Source: WSZJ01 sp964590435 (GTDB lineage: Bacteria; Planctomycetota; MHYJ01; WSZJ01). From it: a stretch of 64,000 bases of DNA. This document shows, one piece after another, positions 1 through 7,953 of this stretch (position 1 is the stretch's first letter; every line of letters starts with the position of its first letter). Position numbers and translations under genes: made by a program. Location: assembly GCA_964590435.1 (NCBI GenBank), contig CAZPWT010000007.1, forward strand, positions 55,649 to 119,648, given 5' to 3'. The notes beneath the pieces were generated by a model. It saw only the letters and a list, made by a program, of their open reading frames with translations, was not told the DNA's origin and searched no databases.

Positions 1-165
1 GTCCGCGCCCGCTTCCCACGCCGACGCGACCGCGGCCTCGATCGAGGATTCCTCGTTGAGGGCCGGGATGACGACGGCGAGGGAGAGTGGCCGCCCGTCG
101 CGCGACGAAGGATCCGTGCGGGGGACGCGGAGACGTGCGGTCTGTGCGGGGGAAAGGGAGGGCAT
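1..165 (-). CDS. Family 2 glycosyltransferase, N-terminal fragment
   Basis: The gene runs off the left edge and only its first 55 codons are present. After an arginine- and proline-containing leader of about 27 residues it reads LSLAVVIPALNEESSIEAAV, the classic start of a GT-A fold family 2 glycosyltransferase: a beta-strand, then the P-x-LNEE nucleotide-sugar loop. The substrate cannot be told. I chose the ATG at 165 because a TAGAAT hexamer (plus positions 179-184, read on the minus strand) lies 13 nt before it. An in-frame ATG at 180 sits inside that hexamer and is less likely. The gene is divergent from the DUF3592 gene at 236. Confidence 0.75.
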   Translation of the reverse strand, partial: MPSLSPAQTARLRVPRTDPSSRDGRPLSLAVVIPALNEESSIEAAVASAWEAGAD

Positions 166-235
166 GGAGGCGCTTCTCATTCTACGACGTCCCGGCGTGC
201 GGAATCCGCCATCCCGCGTAGGATGGTGGACTTCC

Positions 236-745
236 ATGATCCCGGTTCCCGATCGCCCGAAGAAGGTTCACCCGCAGGCGGTGGCGATCAGCGCCGGCAT
301 CCTCCTCATCGGCATCTGGATGTGTTGGTTCAACCTCAGCGGGGTGTGGCGTGCGCGGAATTGGGAGTCGTGGCGGGAGGTGAAAGGGGAAGTCATCGAA
401 GGGTCGGTGCGCGGGGGCAGGAAGTCGCGGAGCATTTCCTGCAGTTACGCCTACAAGGTGAACGGCGAGCTCTACACGAACAACGTCGTCACGCTGATGA
501 GCAGCGAGGGGTACCAGGGAGGCGGCATGACCGCGGGGGCGGCGGTGACGGTCCGTTACGACCCGGAGAATCCGCAGAATTCGGCGCTCGGGCTGGGGAA
601 CCCGCTGAACTCCTGGCTGTGGGGGATCGTAGGGCTGGTCGTGCTGGCGTTCGGCGCGATCGTCGTCGCGGTCTCGCTTTTCCCGGGCCGGCTGCCGCAG
701 TTCATCGGCGCCGAGGATCCCCAGGACCCGGGCGAGCCCGCCTGA
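236..745 (+). CDS. DUF3592 membrane protein
   Basis: This is a 169-residue protein with two predicted membrane helices, at about residues 14-37 and 126-150. Between them is an extracytoplasmic beta-rich domain with the DUF3592 pattern: a W-rich start, then S-Y-A-Y-K-V-N-G-E-L-Y, and a V-R-Y-D-P-E-N-P-Q-N-S end. The family has no established biochemical function. The start is the ATG at 236, preceded by TAGGAT at 219-224. The same frame is open further upstream, but that stretch covers the divergent glycosyltransferase start and is arginine-rich, so I left it out. The gene converges on ahcY, with a strong hairpin between the two stops. Confidence 0.8.
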   Translation: MIPVPDRPKKVHPQAVAISAGILLIGIWMCWFNLSGVWRARNWESWREVKGEVIEGSVRGGRKSRSISCSYAYKVNGELYTNNVVTLMSSEGYQGGGMTAGAAVTVRYDPENPQNSALGLGNPLNSWLWGIVGLVVLAFGAIVVAVSLFPGRLPQFIGAEDPQDPGEPA

Positions 746-746
746 A

Positions 747-776
747 CGGCCGGCAACCCGGAAGGGCTGCCGGCCG
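747..776. terminator. Bidirectional terminator-like hairpin
   Basis: Perfect 9-bp arms CGGCCGGCA (747-755) and TGCCGGCCG (768-776) continue, after one mismatch, into CCC/GGG closed by a GGAA tetraloop. It lies between the convergent stop codons of the DUF3592 gene (745) and ahcY (788). No T-run follows on either strand, so termination is inferred from structure and position. Confidence 0.65.
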
Positions 777-787
777 CGGCGGTTCGA

Positions 788-2245
788 TCAATACCTGTAA
801 TGGTCCGGCTTGAACGGCCCTTCGACGGCGACCCCGATGTACTTCGCCTGCTCCGCCGAAAGCTGCGACAGCTTCGCCCCGACCTTGGCGAGGTGCAGCC
901 GCGCGACCTTTTCGTCGAGCTTCTTCGGCAGGACGCTCACCGTGCCGGGCTTGAACGACATCCCCGTCAGCGTGTCCTTGCCGTGCACCGCGTTGTTCCA
1001 GAGCGCGATCTGCGCGAGCACCTGGTTCGAGAACGAGTTCGACATCACGAAGCTCGAGTGCCCGGTCGCGCAGCCGAGGTTCACCAGCCGGCCGCGCGCC
1101 AGCAGGATCAGCTTCTTCCCGTCCGGGAACACGTACTCGTCCACCTGCGGCTTGACGTTCTCCTCCTTGATCTCGGGGTTCTTCTCCAGCCACGCCACCT
1201 CGATCTCGCTGTCGAAGTGCCCGATGTTGCAGAGGATCGCGCCGTCCTTCATCGCCTTCATGTGGTTCCGGTTGATGACGTTCACGCAGCCCGTCGCGGT
1301 CACGAAGATGTCGCCGCGCGGCGCGACGTCGTCCATCGTGACCACGTCGTAGCCTTCCATCGCCGCCTGCAGCGCGCAGATCGGGTCGATCTCCGTCACC
1401 GCCACGCGGGCGCCGAGGCCGCGGGCCGCCTGCGCGCATCCCTTGCCGACGTCGCCGAACCCCGCGATCACGACCACCTTGCCGGCGACCATGACGTCGG
1501 TCGCGCGCTTGATCCCGTCGAAGAGCGACTCGCGGCAGCCGTACTTGTTGTCGAACTTCGACTTCGTGACGGAGTCGTTCACGTTGATCGCGGGGAGGAA
1601 GAGCTCACCCTTCGCGGCCATCTCGTACAGGCGATGGACGCCCGTCGTTGTCTCTTCGGAGACGCCCTTGATCTCCTTGGCCATCTTGGTGAAGCGCTGC
1701 GGGTCTTTCTTCAGCGAGGCCTGGAGCAGCGTGAGGATGACCTTGTACTCCTCGTTCGTCGCCGTGGACGGGTCGGGCACCTTCCCCGCCTTCTCGAACT
1801 CCACGCCCTTGTGCACGAGCAGCGTCAGGTCGCCGCCGTCGTCGAGCAGCAGGTTCGGGCCCTTGCCGCCCTTGAACGCGCTCACCTGCCGGTCGATGTT
1901 GGCCCAGTACTCCGTCAGCGTCTCGGCCTTCCACGCGAACACCGGCACGCCCGCCTTCGCGATCGCCGCCGCCGCTTCGTCCTGCGTCGAGAAGATGTTG
2001 CACGAGGTCCAGGTGACCTCGGCGCCGAGCTCGACGAGCGTCTCGATGAGGATCGCGGTCTCGATCGTCATGTGCAGGCAGCCCGCGACGCGCGCGCCCT
2101 TGAGCGGCGCCTTGCCCTTGTACTCGGCGCGGAGCGACATGAGCCCCGGCATTTCCTTTTCCGACATGCGGATCTTCCGGCGCCCCAGCTCGGCCTCGCC
2201 GAGGTCCTTGACCATGTAACCGGGGAACTCCGTGCGGCTGTCCAT
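788..2245 (-). CDS. ahcY: Adenosylhomocysteinase
   Basis: This enzyme hydrolyses S-adenosylhomocysteine (SAH) to adenosine and homocysteine, removing the inhibitory by-product of methylation reactions. At 485 residues it is full length for the long bacterial form. Diagnostic segments are DDGGDLT at about 135-141, EETTTGVHRLYEM near 197-209, the active-site block NDSVTKSKFDNKYGCRESL (K228, D232, N233 equivalent to the catalytic K/D/N), the NAD-binding GFGDVGKG near 262-269, and the conserved C-terminal HYRY. A Shine-Dalgarno AGAGGAGAA precedes the ATG at 2245. It is the second gene after the ArsR-methyltransferase regulator, 44 nt downstream on the same strand, which suggests co-transcription and SAH/SAM-responsive control. 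Confidence 0.97.
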   Translation of the reverse strand: MDSRTEFPGYMVKDLGEAELGRRKIRMSEKEMPGLMSLRAEYKGKAPLKGARVAGCLHMTIETAILIETLVELGAEVTWTSCNIFSTQDEAAAAIAKAGVPVFAWKAETLTEYWANIDRQVSAFKGGKGPNLLLDDGGDLTLLVHKGVEFEKAGKVPDPSTATNEEYKVILTLLQASLKKDPQRFTKMAKEIKGVSEETTTGVHRLYEMAAKGELFLPAINVNDSVTKSKFDNKYGCRESLFDGIKRATDVMVAGKVVVIAGFGDVGKGCAQAARGLGARVAVTEIDPICALQAAMEGYDVVTMDDVAPRGDIFVTATGCVNVINRNHMKAMKDGAILCNIGHFDSEIEVAWLEKNPEIKEENVKPQVDEYVFPDGKKLILLARGRLVNLGCATGHSSFVMSNSFSNQVLAQIALWNNAVHGKDTLTGMSFKPGTVSVLPKKLDEKVARLHLAKVGAKLSQLSAEQAKYIGVAVEGPFKPDHYRY

Positions 2246-2289
2246 GCGCGTTCTCCTCTATCGGGAATGAAGTGGTTTCTGGTTCGTGA

Positions 2290-3264
2290 CTATCCGGACT
2301 TCCGCAGTACCGCGAGGTGCCACGGGAGGTGGTGATCGGGTTCGGTGGGCGCGAGCCGGGGCGCGAAGGGCTGGAGCGCTTCGACGTGCAGTTTCGCCGC
2401 GGCCGCGAGGTCGCGGAGCTTGTCGGGGCTGAAGCCGAGCCAGACGTCGCCCTGTTCGCGCATGGCCTCGTCCTCGTGCGGCAGGTAATCGACGACGAGG
2501 ACGCGGCCGCCGTCGCGGCAGAGGCGCGCCGCGGCCGCGAGCGTTTCGTGGGGGCGGGCGGCGTGGTGGAGGACGCGGGCGAGCAGGACGAGGTCGGCGC
2601 CGCCGCCCGCGCGCTGGACTTCCTCGTAGAGCGCGGGGTCCTCGACGTCGCCGGCGCAGAGGCGCACGTTGGCGATGCCGAGCGCCTGCAGCCGTGCCCC
2701 GCAGCGCGCGAGCCGCGCCGGGCTGCGATCCACGCCGATCACTCGCTCGTAAAGCGCCGACAGCATCGGCAGGAACGCGCCTTCGCCCGTGCCGACGTCG
2801 ACCGCCAGCGCCCGCGCCGGCAGCAGGGGAGCGATCACCGGCAGGAATGGGAGAAGCGCCGATCCTTCCACGACGACCGGCCCCTCGGCGGCGGCCTCGA
2901 AAAACTTCCGGCTGGTGTCCTCGCGCTGGGCGACGACCCGGTGGATGCGGGCCAGCGCGCCGCTTCGTGAGGCGAGGGCTCTTCCTTCGCTCAGCGCGGC
3001 CGCGACGACCGGGTCGGCGACGTGAGCGATCTTGAGCAGCGTCCGGGTGCCGTCCTTGCGCGTGAGGAGCAGGCCGGCATCGCGAAGCGGCTGGGTCTTC
3101 TTGGTGATCTGGGGCTGGCTTTCGTGCAGGAGGGTCGCCAGTTCGCTGACGGCCAGTTCTTCCTGGGCGCAGAGGGCGAGCAGGCTGAGGCGATCCTCGT
3201 CGGCGAGGAGCCGGAAGAGATCGGCGCGGGGGAGAGGCTGGGCGGTGGGGGCGTGTACGACCAC
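2290..3264 (-). CDS. ArsR-family regulator fused to a SAM-dependent methyltransferase domain (SahR-like)
   Basis: The N-terminal ~80 residues form a winged helix of the ArsR type (DLFRLLADEDRLSLLALCAQEELAVSELATLL, recognition helix around HESQPQITKKTQPLRDAGLL). It lacks obvious metal-binding cysteines. From about residue 130 there is a class I methyltransferase fold, with SAM motif I VDVGTGEGAF and a following VIGVDRS acidic loop. ArsR-methyltransferase fusions next to ahcY or methionine genes are known, and SahR of Proteobacteria responds to SAH. The same role here is inference. I chose the GTG at 3264 because TATAGT ends 6 nt before it. ATG codons at 3282 and 3291 lie inside the apparent promoter. 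It is divergent from the esterase gene, with a repeat element in between. Confidence 0.82.
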   Translation of the reverse strand: MVVHAPTAQPLPRADLFRLLADEDRLSLLALCAQEELAVSELATLLHESQPQITKKTQPLRDAGLLLTRKDGTRTLLKIAHVADPVVAAALSEGRALASRSGALARIHRVVAQREDTSRKFFEAAAEGPVVVEGSALLPFLPVIAPLLPARALAVDVGTGEGAFLPMLSALYERVIGVDRSPARLARCGARLQALGIANVRLCAGDVEDPALYEEVQRAGGGADLVLLARVLHHAARPHETLAAAARLCRDGGRVLVVDYLPHEDEAMREQGDVWLGFSPDKLRDLAAAAKLHVEALQPFAPRLAPTEPDHHLPWHLAVLRKSG

Positions 3265-3270
3265 GGCGCC

Positions 3271-3299
3271 ACTATATTCCATAATGCGCATATAGGCAA
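3271..3299 (-). promoter_or_regulatory. Promoter with an operator-like inverted repeat in its spacer (ArsR-methyltransferase/ahcY operon)
   Basis: Read on the minus strand: -35 TTGCCT (plus 3294-3299), a 17-nt spacer, -10 TATAGT (plus 3271-3276), then 6 nt to the GTG start. A perfect inverted repeat CTATAT-N12-ATATAG (plus 3272-3277 and 3290-3295) fills the spacer and overlaps the -10. That placement suits autorepression by the encoded ArsR-type regulator. Binding is inferred, not shown. Confidence 0.65.
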
Positions 3300-3334
3300 T
3301 ACAAGTCTGGGTCGATGACCGGTATCGCACGGAA

Positions 3335-3540
3335 CCATCTTTTCGTGTCCTTTCGTATCCGCGCCAGGCTCGTGGCCGTTTGTCAGACACTCCAGCGGCC
3401 CTCTTCGACTTCTTCCGTGCACAGACAAACAATCCGGGATGATCGAGGGATTGTTTGGGAAAAACGGCCACGAGCCTGGCACGGATAGTAAAAGACAGGG
3501 AAGGATACGCCGCCGCGCAACGGGAGCAGGCAATGACGGT
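3335..3540. repeat. Dispersed palindromic intergenic element, copy A
   Basis: The 337-nt divergent region between the regulator and the esterase is mostly this element. The left part (from about 3335) holds CCAGGCTCGTGGCCGTTT at 3364-3381. The right part holds its reverse complement AACGGCCACGAGCCTGG at 3463-3479. The similarity extends outward through CGGAT and AAAAGAC-like blocks to give imperfect arms of roughly 50 nt. The centre has its own hairpin, AAACAATCC/GGATTGTTT. A second copy with the same outer blocks lies at about 10625-10830. No open frame of interest is contained. It resembles a MITE- or REP-type element, with no transposase seen. Confidence 0.75.
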
Positions 3541-3601
3541 CACGCAGGCCCCGTGACTGCAAGAACGAGAACCCTCCCGGCCCGCCGGATATACTCCGCC
3601 C

Positions 3602-4849
3602 ATGCGCAACCTCTCCGTGCTGTTCCTCGCCGCGGCGGTCGTCTTCGCCGGCCCCCCCAAGGCCGACAAGGAAACCGACCTCAAGAAGAAGATCGCCGGC
3701 GGACTCGTTGAGCTCGCTTCGTGGTGCCAGCCGAAAAAACTGAACGCCGAAGGGCGCGCGCTGGTGGCCGAGGCGCTGTCGCTCGATCCCGACAACGCGA
3801 ATGCGAAGGCGTTGACGCTGGACGGCGACTCCGCGGCGTCAGACGCTGACAAGGCGGAATACGCGAAGAAGTTCGCGACCTACGGGAAGGCGCTCGCGCT
3901 GATGTACCGCGAACTCTCCACGCAGAAGCACGCCAACAAGGACGACGCCCGCTTCGACGGCTACCTCGTCCGCGCGTTCGAGCTCGACCCGAAGTCGATG
4001 GGCCCGGTGATCGACGCGGAGTGGCAGGCGTCGTACCAGAAGCGCGACTGGGAGCGCACGCAGCGGCTGATCTCCGGCGCCGAGAAAGTCCAGTCGAGCC
4101 CCGCCCGCGCCAAGGTCGTCCGCGAAGTCGAGCTCAAGTGCGCCGAGTCCGGGCCGATCCTCCGGACCGCGAGCACGCACAAGATGCAGTACTACCTCCA
4201 GCTTCCCAAGGGCTGGACCCCCGCGAAGAAGTACACGATCGTCGTCGGAATCGAAGGCGCCGGGAGCAACTTCAAGGGGATGCTCAGCGCGCTCACGTCC
4301 AACCGCGGCGACCTCCCGGTCATCTGCGTCACCCCCCAGACCTTCTCCAGCACCAACAGCCTCGCCGGCCAGGCCGCCAAATACACGTACGCCCCCGACC
4401 TCGTCGCCGAATACGACAACGGCGACCGCTTCAAGTTCGACGAGGAAGGGCTTCTCGCCGTGATCGCGGACGTGAAGAAGGACTTCTCGGGCGAGGACAA
4501 GTTCTGCATCACCGGCTTCTCCGGCGGCGGCAACCTCACCTGGCTCTTCGTCTTCCAGCACCCCGACATGCTCCTCGGCGCTTCCCCTGCCTGCGGCAAT
4601 TTCGCGACGCGGAAGTACGACATCCCGGACGTCCCCGAGAAGGCGACGCTTCCGGTGCACGCGTTCCAGGGGGACAAGGACGAGTACTGGCACAACCCGC
4701 CGAACCTGGAAGTGCAGTGGGTGGCGGCGAAGAAGCTCGCGGACGATAACGGCTACAAGCTGGTCACGCGCGACATGCTCCCGGGGGTCGGCCACTCGGG
4801 GTGCGGCGACAAGGTGATGGCGTTCTTCGGGACGCTGATCAAGAAGTAG
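3602..4849 (+). CDS. Secreted alpha/beta-hydrolase (esterase/depolymerase-like)
   Basis: A 415-residue exported protein. A short signal peptide (residues 1-17, ending VVFAG) is followed by about 170 residues of helical, TPR-like sequence and then an alpha/beta-hydrolase domain from about 185. The nucleophile elbow is GFSGGGN (Ser307). Likely acid and base residues are Asp358 or Asp360 in FQGDKDEYW and His398 in GVGHSG. The arrangement resembles feruloyl-esterase and PHB-depolymerase-type hydrolases, but the substrate is unknown. A TATACT hexamer ends 6 nt before the ATG. A related enzyme sits at 38352-39395. The gene converges on dus. Confidence 0.78.
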   Translation: MRNLSVLFLAAAVVFAGPPKADKETDLKKKIAGGLVELASWCQPKKLNAEGRALVAEALSLDPDNANAKALTLDGDSAASDADKAEYAKKFATYGKALALMYRELSTQKHANKDDARFDGYLVRAFELDPKSMGPVIDAEWQASYQKRDWERTQRLISGAEKVQSSPARAKVVREVELKCAESGPILRTASTHKMQYYLQLPKGWTPAKKYTIVVGIEGAGSNFKGMLSALTSNRGDLPVICVTPQTFSSTNSLAGQAAKYTYAPDLVAEYDNGDRFKFDEEGLLAVIADVKKDFSGEDKFCITGFSGGGNLTWLFVFQHPDMLLGASPACGNFATRKYDIPDVPEKATLPVHAFQGDKDEYWHNPPNLEVQWVAAKKLADDNGYKLVTRDMLPGVGHSGCGDKVMAFFGTLIKK

Positions 4850-4863
4850 CCCGGCCGGGAGGG

Positions 4864-5011
4864 GAAACGGCAAAGGCAAAAAGGAGAACTCTCAAGCAAG
4901 CGACAAACGGCAAACGACAACTACCGGGTTGCAGGATCCGTGAATTTTGTTCGCTGTTTTGCTTTTGGCGTTTGGCTTTGCATTTCGCAGTTTTGATTTT
5001 GCCGTTTCGCG
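4864..5011. repeat. Long low-complexity imperfect palindrome between convergent genes
   Basis: The left arm (4864-4922) is built of short A-rich units such as AAACGGCAAACGACAA. The right arm (about 4946-5010) is the T-rich counterpart, ending in TTTTGCCGTTTCGC. The outer ends pair well and the middle of the arms is degenerate. It starts about 15 nt after the esterase stop and ends before the dus stop at 5079, so it probably ends transcription from both sides. The remaining bases up to 5078 hold nothing else I recognise. Confidence 0.55.
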
Positions 5012-5078
5012 GCCACGGCTCGACTCAAGTCCCCCTCAAAAGCTGCCGCGATTCCGGTCATGCGCCCCCGCTGATTGC

Positions 5079-6059
5079 CTACCCGACCGGGACCTTGACC
5101 CCCGCCCTCTCCTCCAGCCACGCCCACAGCCGCTGCGGATCCTCCTCGCCCAGCCGCCGGTACCTCTCCGCCTCGCGCGCTTCTTCGTCCGCCCCCTCGA
5201 ACAGCCCGCCCGCCGTCCAGTGGAAGAGCAGTTTTTTCACGCGCCCCGCCGCGCCGAGGTCGTTGAATTTCCGCCGCGTGCGAAGCGCCTCCGCGTACTC
5301 GAGCAGGAACGTCGCGGCATCCGCGGGGCCGACCTGCCGGCCGCTGAAGATCCACGGGTCCCCGAGCGCCGCGCGGCCGATCATCGCGTACGCACACCCC
5401 GTCTCGCGGCGCACCCGCTCGAGCCCGTCGTGCGTCTCGATGCTCCCGTTGCCGCACACCGGGATCTTCACCGCCGCCACCGCCCGCGCAATCCGCGTCC
5501 AGTCCGCGCAGTCCCGGTACTTCTCCTCCCGCGTCCGGCAGTGCACCGTCAACATCACCGCCCCCCCCGCCTCCGCCGCCTGCGCCACTTCCTCCAGCCG
5601 CCGGTCGTCCGCCACTCCGCTTCGCATCTTCGCCGTCACGGGCACGCGCCCCCCCGCCGCCGTCACGCACGCGCGCACGATCTCCTCGACGCGTTCGGGG
5701 TGGGCGAGAAGCGCCGACCCGGCGCAGTCCTTGAAGGCGCCCTTCGAGGGACAGCCGAAGTTCAGGTCCACCAGCGGCGCGCCCGCGCAGATCGCCGCGT
5801 CCGCCGTCGCCGCCACCGGCCCCGGGTCGCTCCCCATCAGCTGCAGCCCCACCGGCTGCCCGAACCGCCGCGGCCCGAGGTGCTCCGCCAGCTTCCACTC
5901 CGGGATCGGCAGCAGGCTCACCCGAACGAATTCCGTGTACGCCCCCCCCAGGTCGCGCGGGTTCTGGCGCTCCAGCACCAGGTCGCGGTAGCACGGGTCC
6001 GTCACGCCTTCCATCGGCGCGAGGAGCCACGGGGCGGTGAAGGGGAGTGAGGTCGGCAT
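5079..6059 (-). CDS. dus: tRNA-dihydrouridine synthase
   Basis: A flavin enzyme that reduces specific uridines in tRNA to dihydrouridine. The 326 residues start with the TIM-barrel strand WLLAPMEGVTDPCYRDL. They carry the catalytic loop NFGCPSKGAFKDCAGSALL, whose GCP cysteine is the general acid, and then KMRSG, TVHCRTREEKY and the FMN phosphate site NGSI..MIGRAALGDPWIF. Length and motifs are standard for the family. The subfamily (A, B or C) is not resolvable from sequence alone. The ATG at 6059 is preceded by TAGAAT (plus 6069-6074) with a 9-nt gap. Confidence 0.93.
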   Translation of the reverse strand: MPTSLPFTAPWLLAPMEGVTDPCYRDLVLERQNPRDLGGAYTEFVRVSLLPIPEWKLAEHLGPRRFGQPVGLQLMGSDPGPVAATADAAICAGAPLVDLNFGCPSKGAFKDCAGSALLAHPERVEEIVRACVTAAGGRVPVTAKMRSGVADDRRLEEVAQAAEAGGAVMLTVHCRTREEKYRDCADWTRIARAVAAVKIPVCGNGSIETHDGLERVRRETGCAYAMIGRAALGDPWIFSGRQVGPADAATFLLEYAEALRTRRKFNDLGAAGRVKKLLFHWTAGGLFEGADEEAREAERYRRLGEEDPQRLWAWLEERAGVKVPVG

Positions 6060-6173
6060 GGGCGGGGCATTCTACGTCCTGGGCGCCCGCCGTGGGCGAG
6101 GACGACGTCCGCAGCATCGTTCTGTACGGCGGACGAGCCGTGCATTATCTGCGCTGGTAGGATGATCAAGTTC

Positions 6174-6590
6174 ATGGACTGGATCACAGATCGCATTGCT
6201 ATCGGAAACTACCTGGATGCCCAGGACCGAACGCTGTTGCAGGCTGAAGGGGTTCGAGCCGTCCTGAGCCTGGACGGAACGCTTGAGGCGAACCGCACGG
6301 CCGACTTGGGTGTGCAGGAGATCGCCTGTCATCGACTCGAGGATGGCCCCGGAAACGACCTGCGCACCTTCCTCCGCGCTGTCGACGCGCTCGCCAGGCT
6401 CGCGAGTGAGTTTTCACGAGTGCTGGTCCAGTGCCATGCCGGGCGAAGCCGATCGGTCGTCATCGTGGCCGCCTACCTGATGCGAAGCCAAGGGCTCGAT
6501 TCCGACTCGGCGGTGGAACTCATCGCGACGAAGCGGGAAGTCAGCATTTCACCGGCGCTGACGCAACTTCTGCATCGGCTCGAGGAATAG
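6174..6590 (+). CDS. Dual-specificity protein phosphatase-like protein
   Basis: A 138-residue cysteine-dependent phosphatase domain. It begins WITDRIAIGNYLDAQD, the usual first strand of dual-specificity phosphatases. The signature loop is VQCHAGRSRS, matching HC-x5-R-S with cysteine nucleophile and arginine, followed by the helix VVIVAAYLMRSQ. A general-acid Asp lies in the HRLEDGPGNDL loop. Such proteins may act on phospho-Ser/Thr/Tyr or on other phosphoesters, and the target here is unknown. I take the ATG at 6174. The ATG at 6162 lies inside a TAGGAT hexamer (6158-6163) that fits a -10 element 10 nt before the chosen start. Confidence 0.85.
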   Translation: MDWITDRIAIGNYLDAQDRTLLQAEGVRAVLSLDGTLEANRTADLGVQEIACHRLEDGPGNDLRTFLRAVDALARLASEFSRVLVQCHAGRSRSVVIVAAYLMRSQGLDSDSAVELIATKREVSISPALTQLLHRLEE

Positions 6591-6684
6591 CCGGTCGGAT
6601 GCGATTCGCGCGGAGGGCTGGTCTGCCAGCGCCGGCACGTCGGATCCTTACCCTGAACGGAACGCGGCGGCTAGGATCCTTCCC

Positions 6685-7254
6685 GTGAAACGGAAACTAC
6701 CCCTCATCCTCGCCTCCGCTTCCCCCCGGCGCGCCGAGCTGCTGCGCCAGCTCGGCCTTCGTTTCGACGTCGTCCCCAGCCGCGCGGCCGAAATCGAGGG
6801 CGGCCACCTGCTCCCGGCCGAAGTCGCGATGGCCAACGCGTGCCGCAAGGCGCTTCCCGTCGCGTCGCGCCATCCGCGGGCGCTGGTGATCGGGGCGGAC
6901 ACGGTGGTGGCGTTGGGGAAGCGGCTTTTCGGAAAGCCACGGGACCGGCGGGAAGCGGCGCGGATGCTGGGGGCGCTGTCGGGGAAAACGCACGAGGTGG
7001 TGACGGGGGTTTGCTTGGTGCGGGGGTCGTCGGCGGAGCTGGAGGTGTTCGCGGAGCGGACGCTCGTGACGTTCCGGCGGCTTACGGCGGGCGCGATCCG
7101 GGACTACCTCGACCGGGTGGACGTGCTGGACAAGGCCGGGGCGTATGCGATCCAGGAGCACGGGGACGCGCTGGTGCGGAAGATCGCGGGGTCGTTCACG
7201 AACGTCGTCGGGCTGCCGGTGGAGCGGCTGCGGGTCGCCCTGGCGAAGCGCTGA
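6685..7254 (+). CDS. maf: Maf-like nucleotide pyrophosphatase
   Basis: House-cleaning enzyme of the Maf/HAM1 fold that hydrolyses dTTP, UTP or modified nucleoside triphosphates to the monophosphate. All family blocks are present in 189 residues: LASASPRRAELLRQL at the start, GADTVVALG, GKPRDRREAARML, SGKTHEVVTGV, and YLDRVDVLDKAGAYAIQEHG before NVVGLPVERL. The start codon is GTG, with TAGGAT (6672-6677) ending 7 nt upstream. The gene converges on the DUF1653 gene with no spacer: its last base is 7254 and the neighbour's stop begins at 7255. Confidence 0.93.
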   Translation: MKRKLPLILASASPRRAELLRQLGLRFDVVPSRAAEIEGGHLLPAEVAMANACRKALPVASRHPRALVIGADTVVALGKRLFGKPRDRREAARMLGALSGKTHEVVTGVCLVRGSSAELEVFAERTLVTFRRLTAGAIRDYLDRVDVLDKAGAYAIQEHGDALVRKIAGSFTNVVGLPVERLRVALAKR

Positions 7255-7506
7255 CTATTTCGCGGTCGCCACGCGCCGGAATCGCGGCACCGCGCGCCCC
7301 TTCACCCTCACCGTCTCCTCGAACATCGCCCGCGGCCGCACCCACAGGCCGCGCTCGCCGTAGAGCGCGCGGTAGACGACCAGCTCCTCCAGCGTTTCGC
7401 TGTGCCGGGCGACGCCGACGACCTCGTACTCGTTCCCCTTGTAGTGCCGGTAGAGGCCGGTCGCCAGGGGTTTCACCGGAGGGAGAATTGATTCACTCTG
7501 GCTCAT
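7255..7506 (-). CDS. DUF1653 domain protein
   Basis: A small 83-residue soluble protein whose core GLYRHYKGNEYEVVGVARHSETLEELVVYRALYGERGLWVRPRAMFEE matches the DUF1653 domain. This SH3-like beta fold is often found alone or attached to other enzymes, and its biochemical role is unknown. A good Shine-Dalgarno (GAGGAGGGA) precedes the ATG. It lies downstream of the DUF5678/retropepsin pair on the same strand, 45 nt away. Confidence 0.85.
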   Translation of the reverse strand: MSQSESILPPVKPLATGLYRHYKGNEYEVVGVARHSETLEELVVYRALYGERGLWVRPRAMFEETVRVKGRAVPRFRRVATAK

Positions 7507-7551
7507 CGGAATTTCCCTCCTCGCGTCAATGCAGGCGATACGGACGATGCA

Positions 7552-7953
7552 TCATTCCCGAAACGTGACCTGTCTCCGTTTTCCGTCAAACACGGTGACC
7601 AGGCGATCGAGCACGTCGGTGCGACCCAGCAGGATGGGGACTTCATCCGACTGGGCCCAGGCGATTCGGGCGGAGAAGCTGAACGGCCCGATCGTCATGT
7701 TGATTCGTTTGAGGAGGTACGGCGTCCCTCCGGAGATTCCACTGAGCGTGGAGGTTTTGGATCGTCCGCCTCGAAAGCCCAGGTTCCAGCCGACGAGGTA
7801 GGGAATCATCGTGAGATCCGCACCGGTGTCGACTGTCATGTCCAGGTTCAGCTTCATGGCGCGATGCGAAAGGGCGACGCGCGCAACGGGAATCCAGACA
7901 AAACCTATCGCCGTAAGGACGCGTTCGAAGGGAAACGAGACTTTCCTAGGCAT
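7552..7953 (-). CDS. Retropepsin-like aspartyl protease domain protein
   Basis: A 133-residue protein with the retropepsin hallmark MTVDTGADLTMIP (Asp-Thr-Gly-Ala), then the hydrophobic-hydrophobic-Gly element VPILLGRTDVLDRL near the end. One active site per chain would require a dimer, as in viral proteases. There is no signal peptide, and a hydrophobic stretch near the N-terminus (TAIGFVWIPVARVAL) probably forms beta-strands. The likely start (ATG 7953, or 7959) overlaps the stop of the DUF5678 gene, so translation is probably coupled. Whether it cleaves anything is unknown. Confidence 0.72.
   Translation of the reverse strand: MPRKVSFPFERVLTAIGFVWIPVARVALSHRAMKLNLDMTVDTGADLTMIPYLVGWNLGFRGGRSKTSTLSGISGGTPYLLKRINMTIGPFSFSARIAWAQSDEVPILLGRTDVLDRLVTVFDGKRRQVTFRE

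Noticed and set aside
3335..3540. The repeat element as a protein-coding insertion sequence
   Set aside because: At about 200 bp with no conserved open frame between the two copies, no transposase can be encoded.
3265..3852. An N-terminal extension of the ArsR-methyltransferase up to 3852
   Set aside because: It would run through the palindromic repeat and the divergent esterase start. The conserved domain begins near 3264 and a promoter lies just before it.
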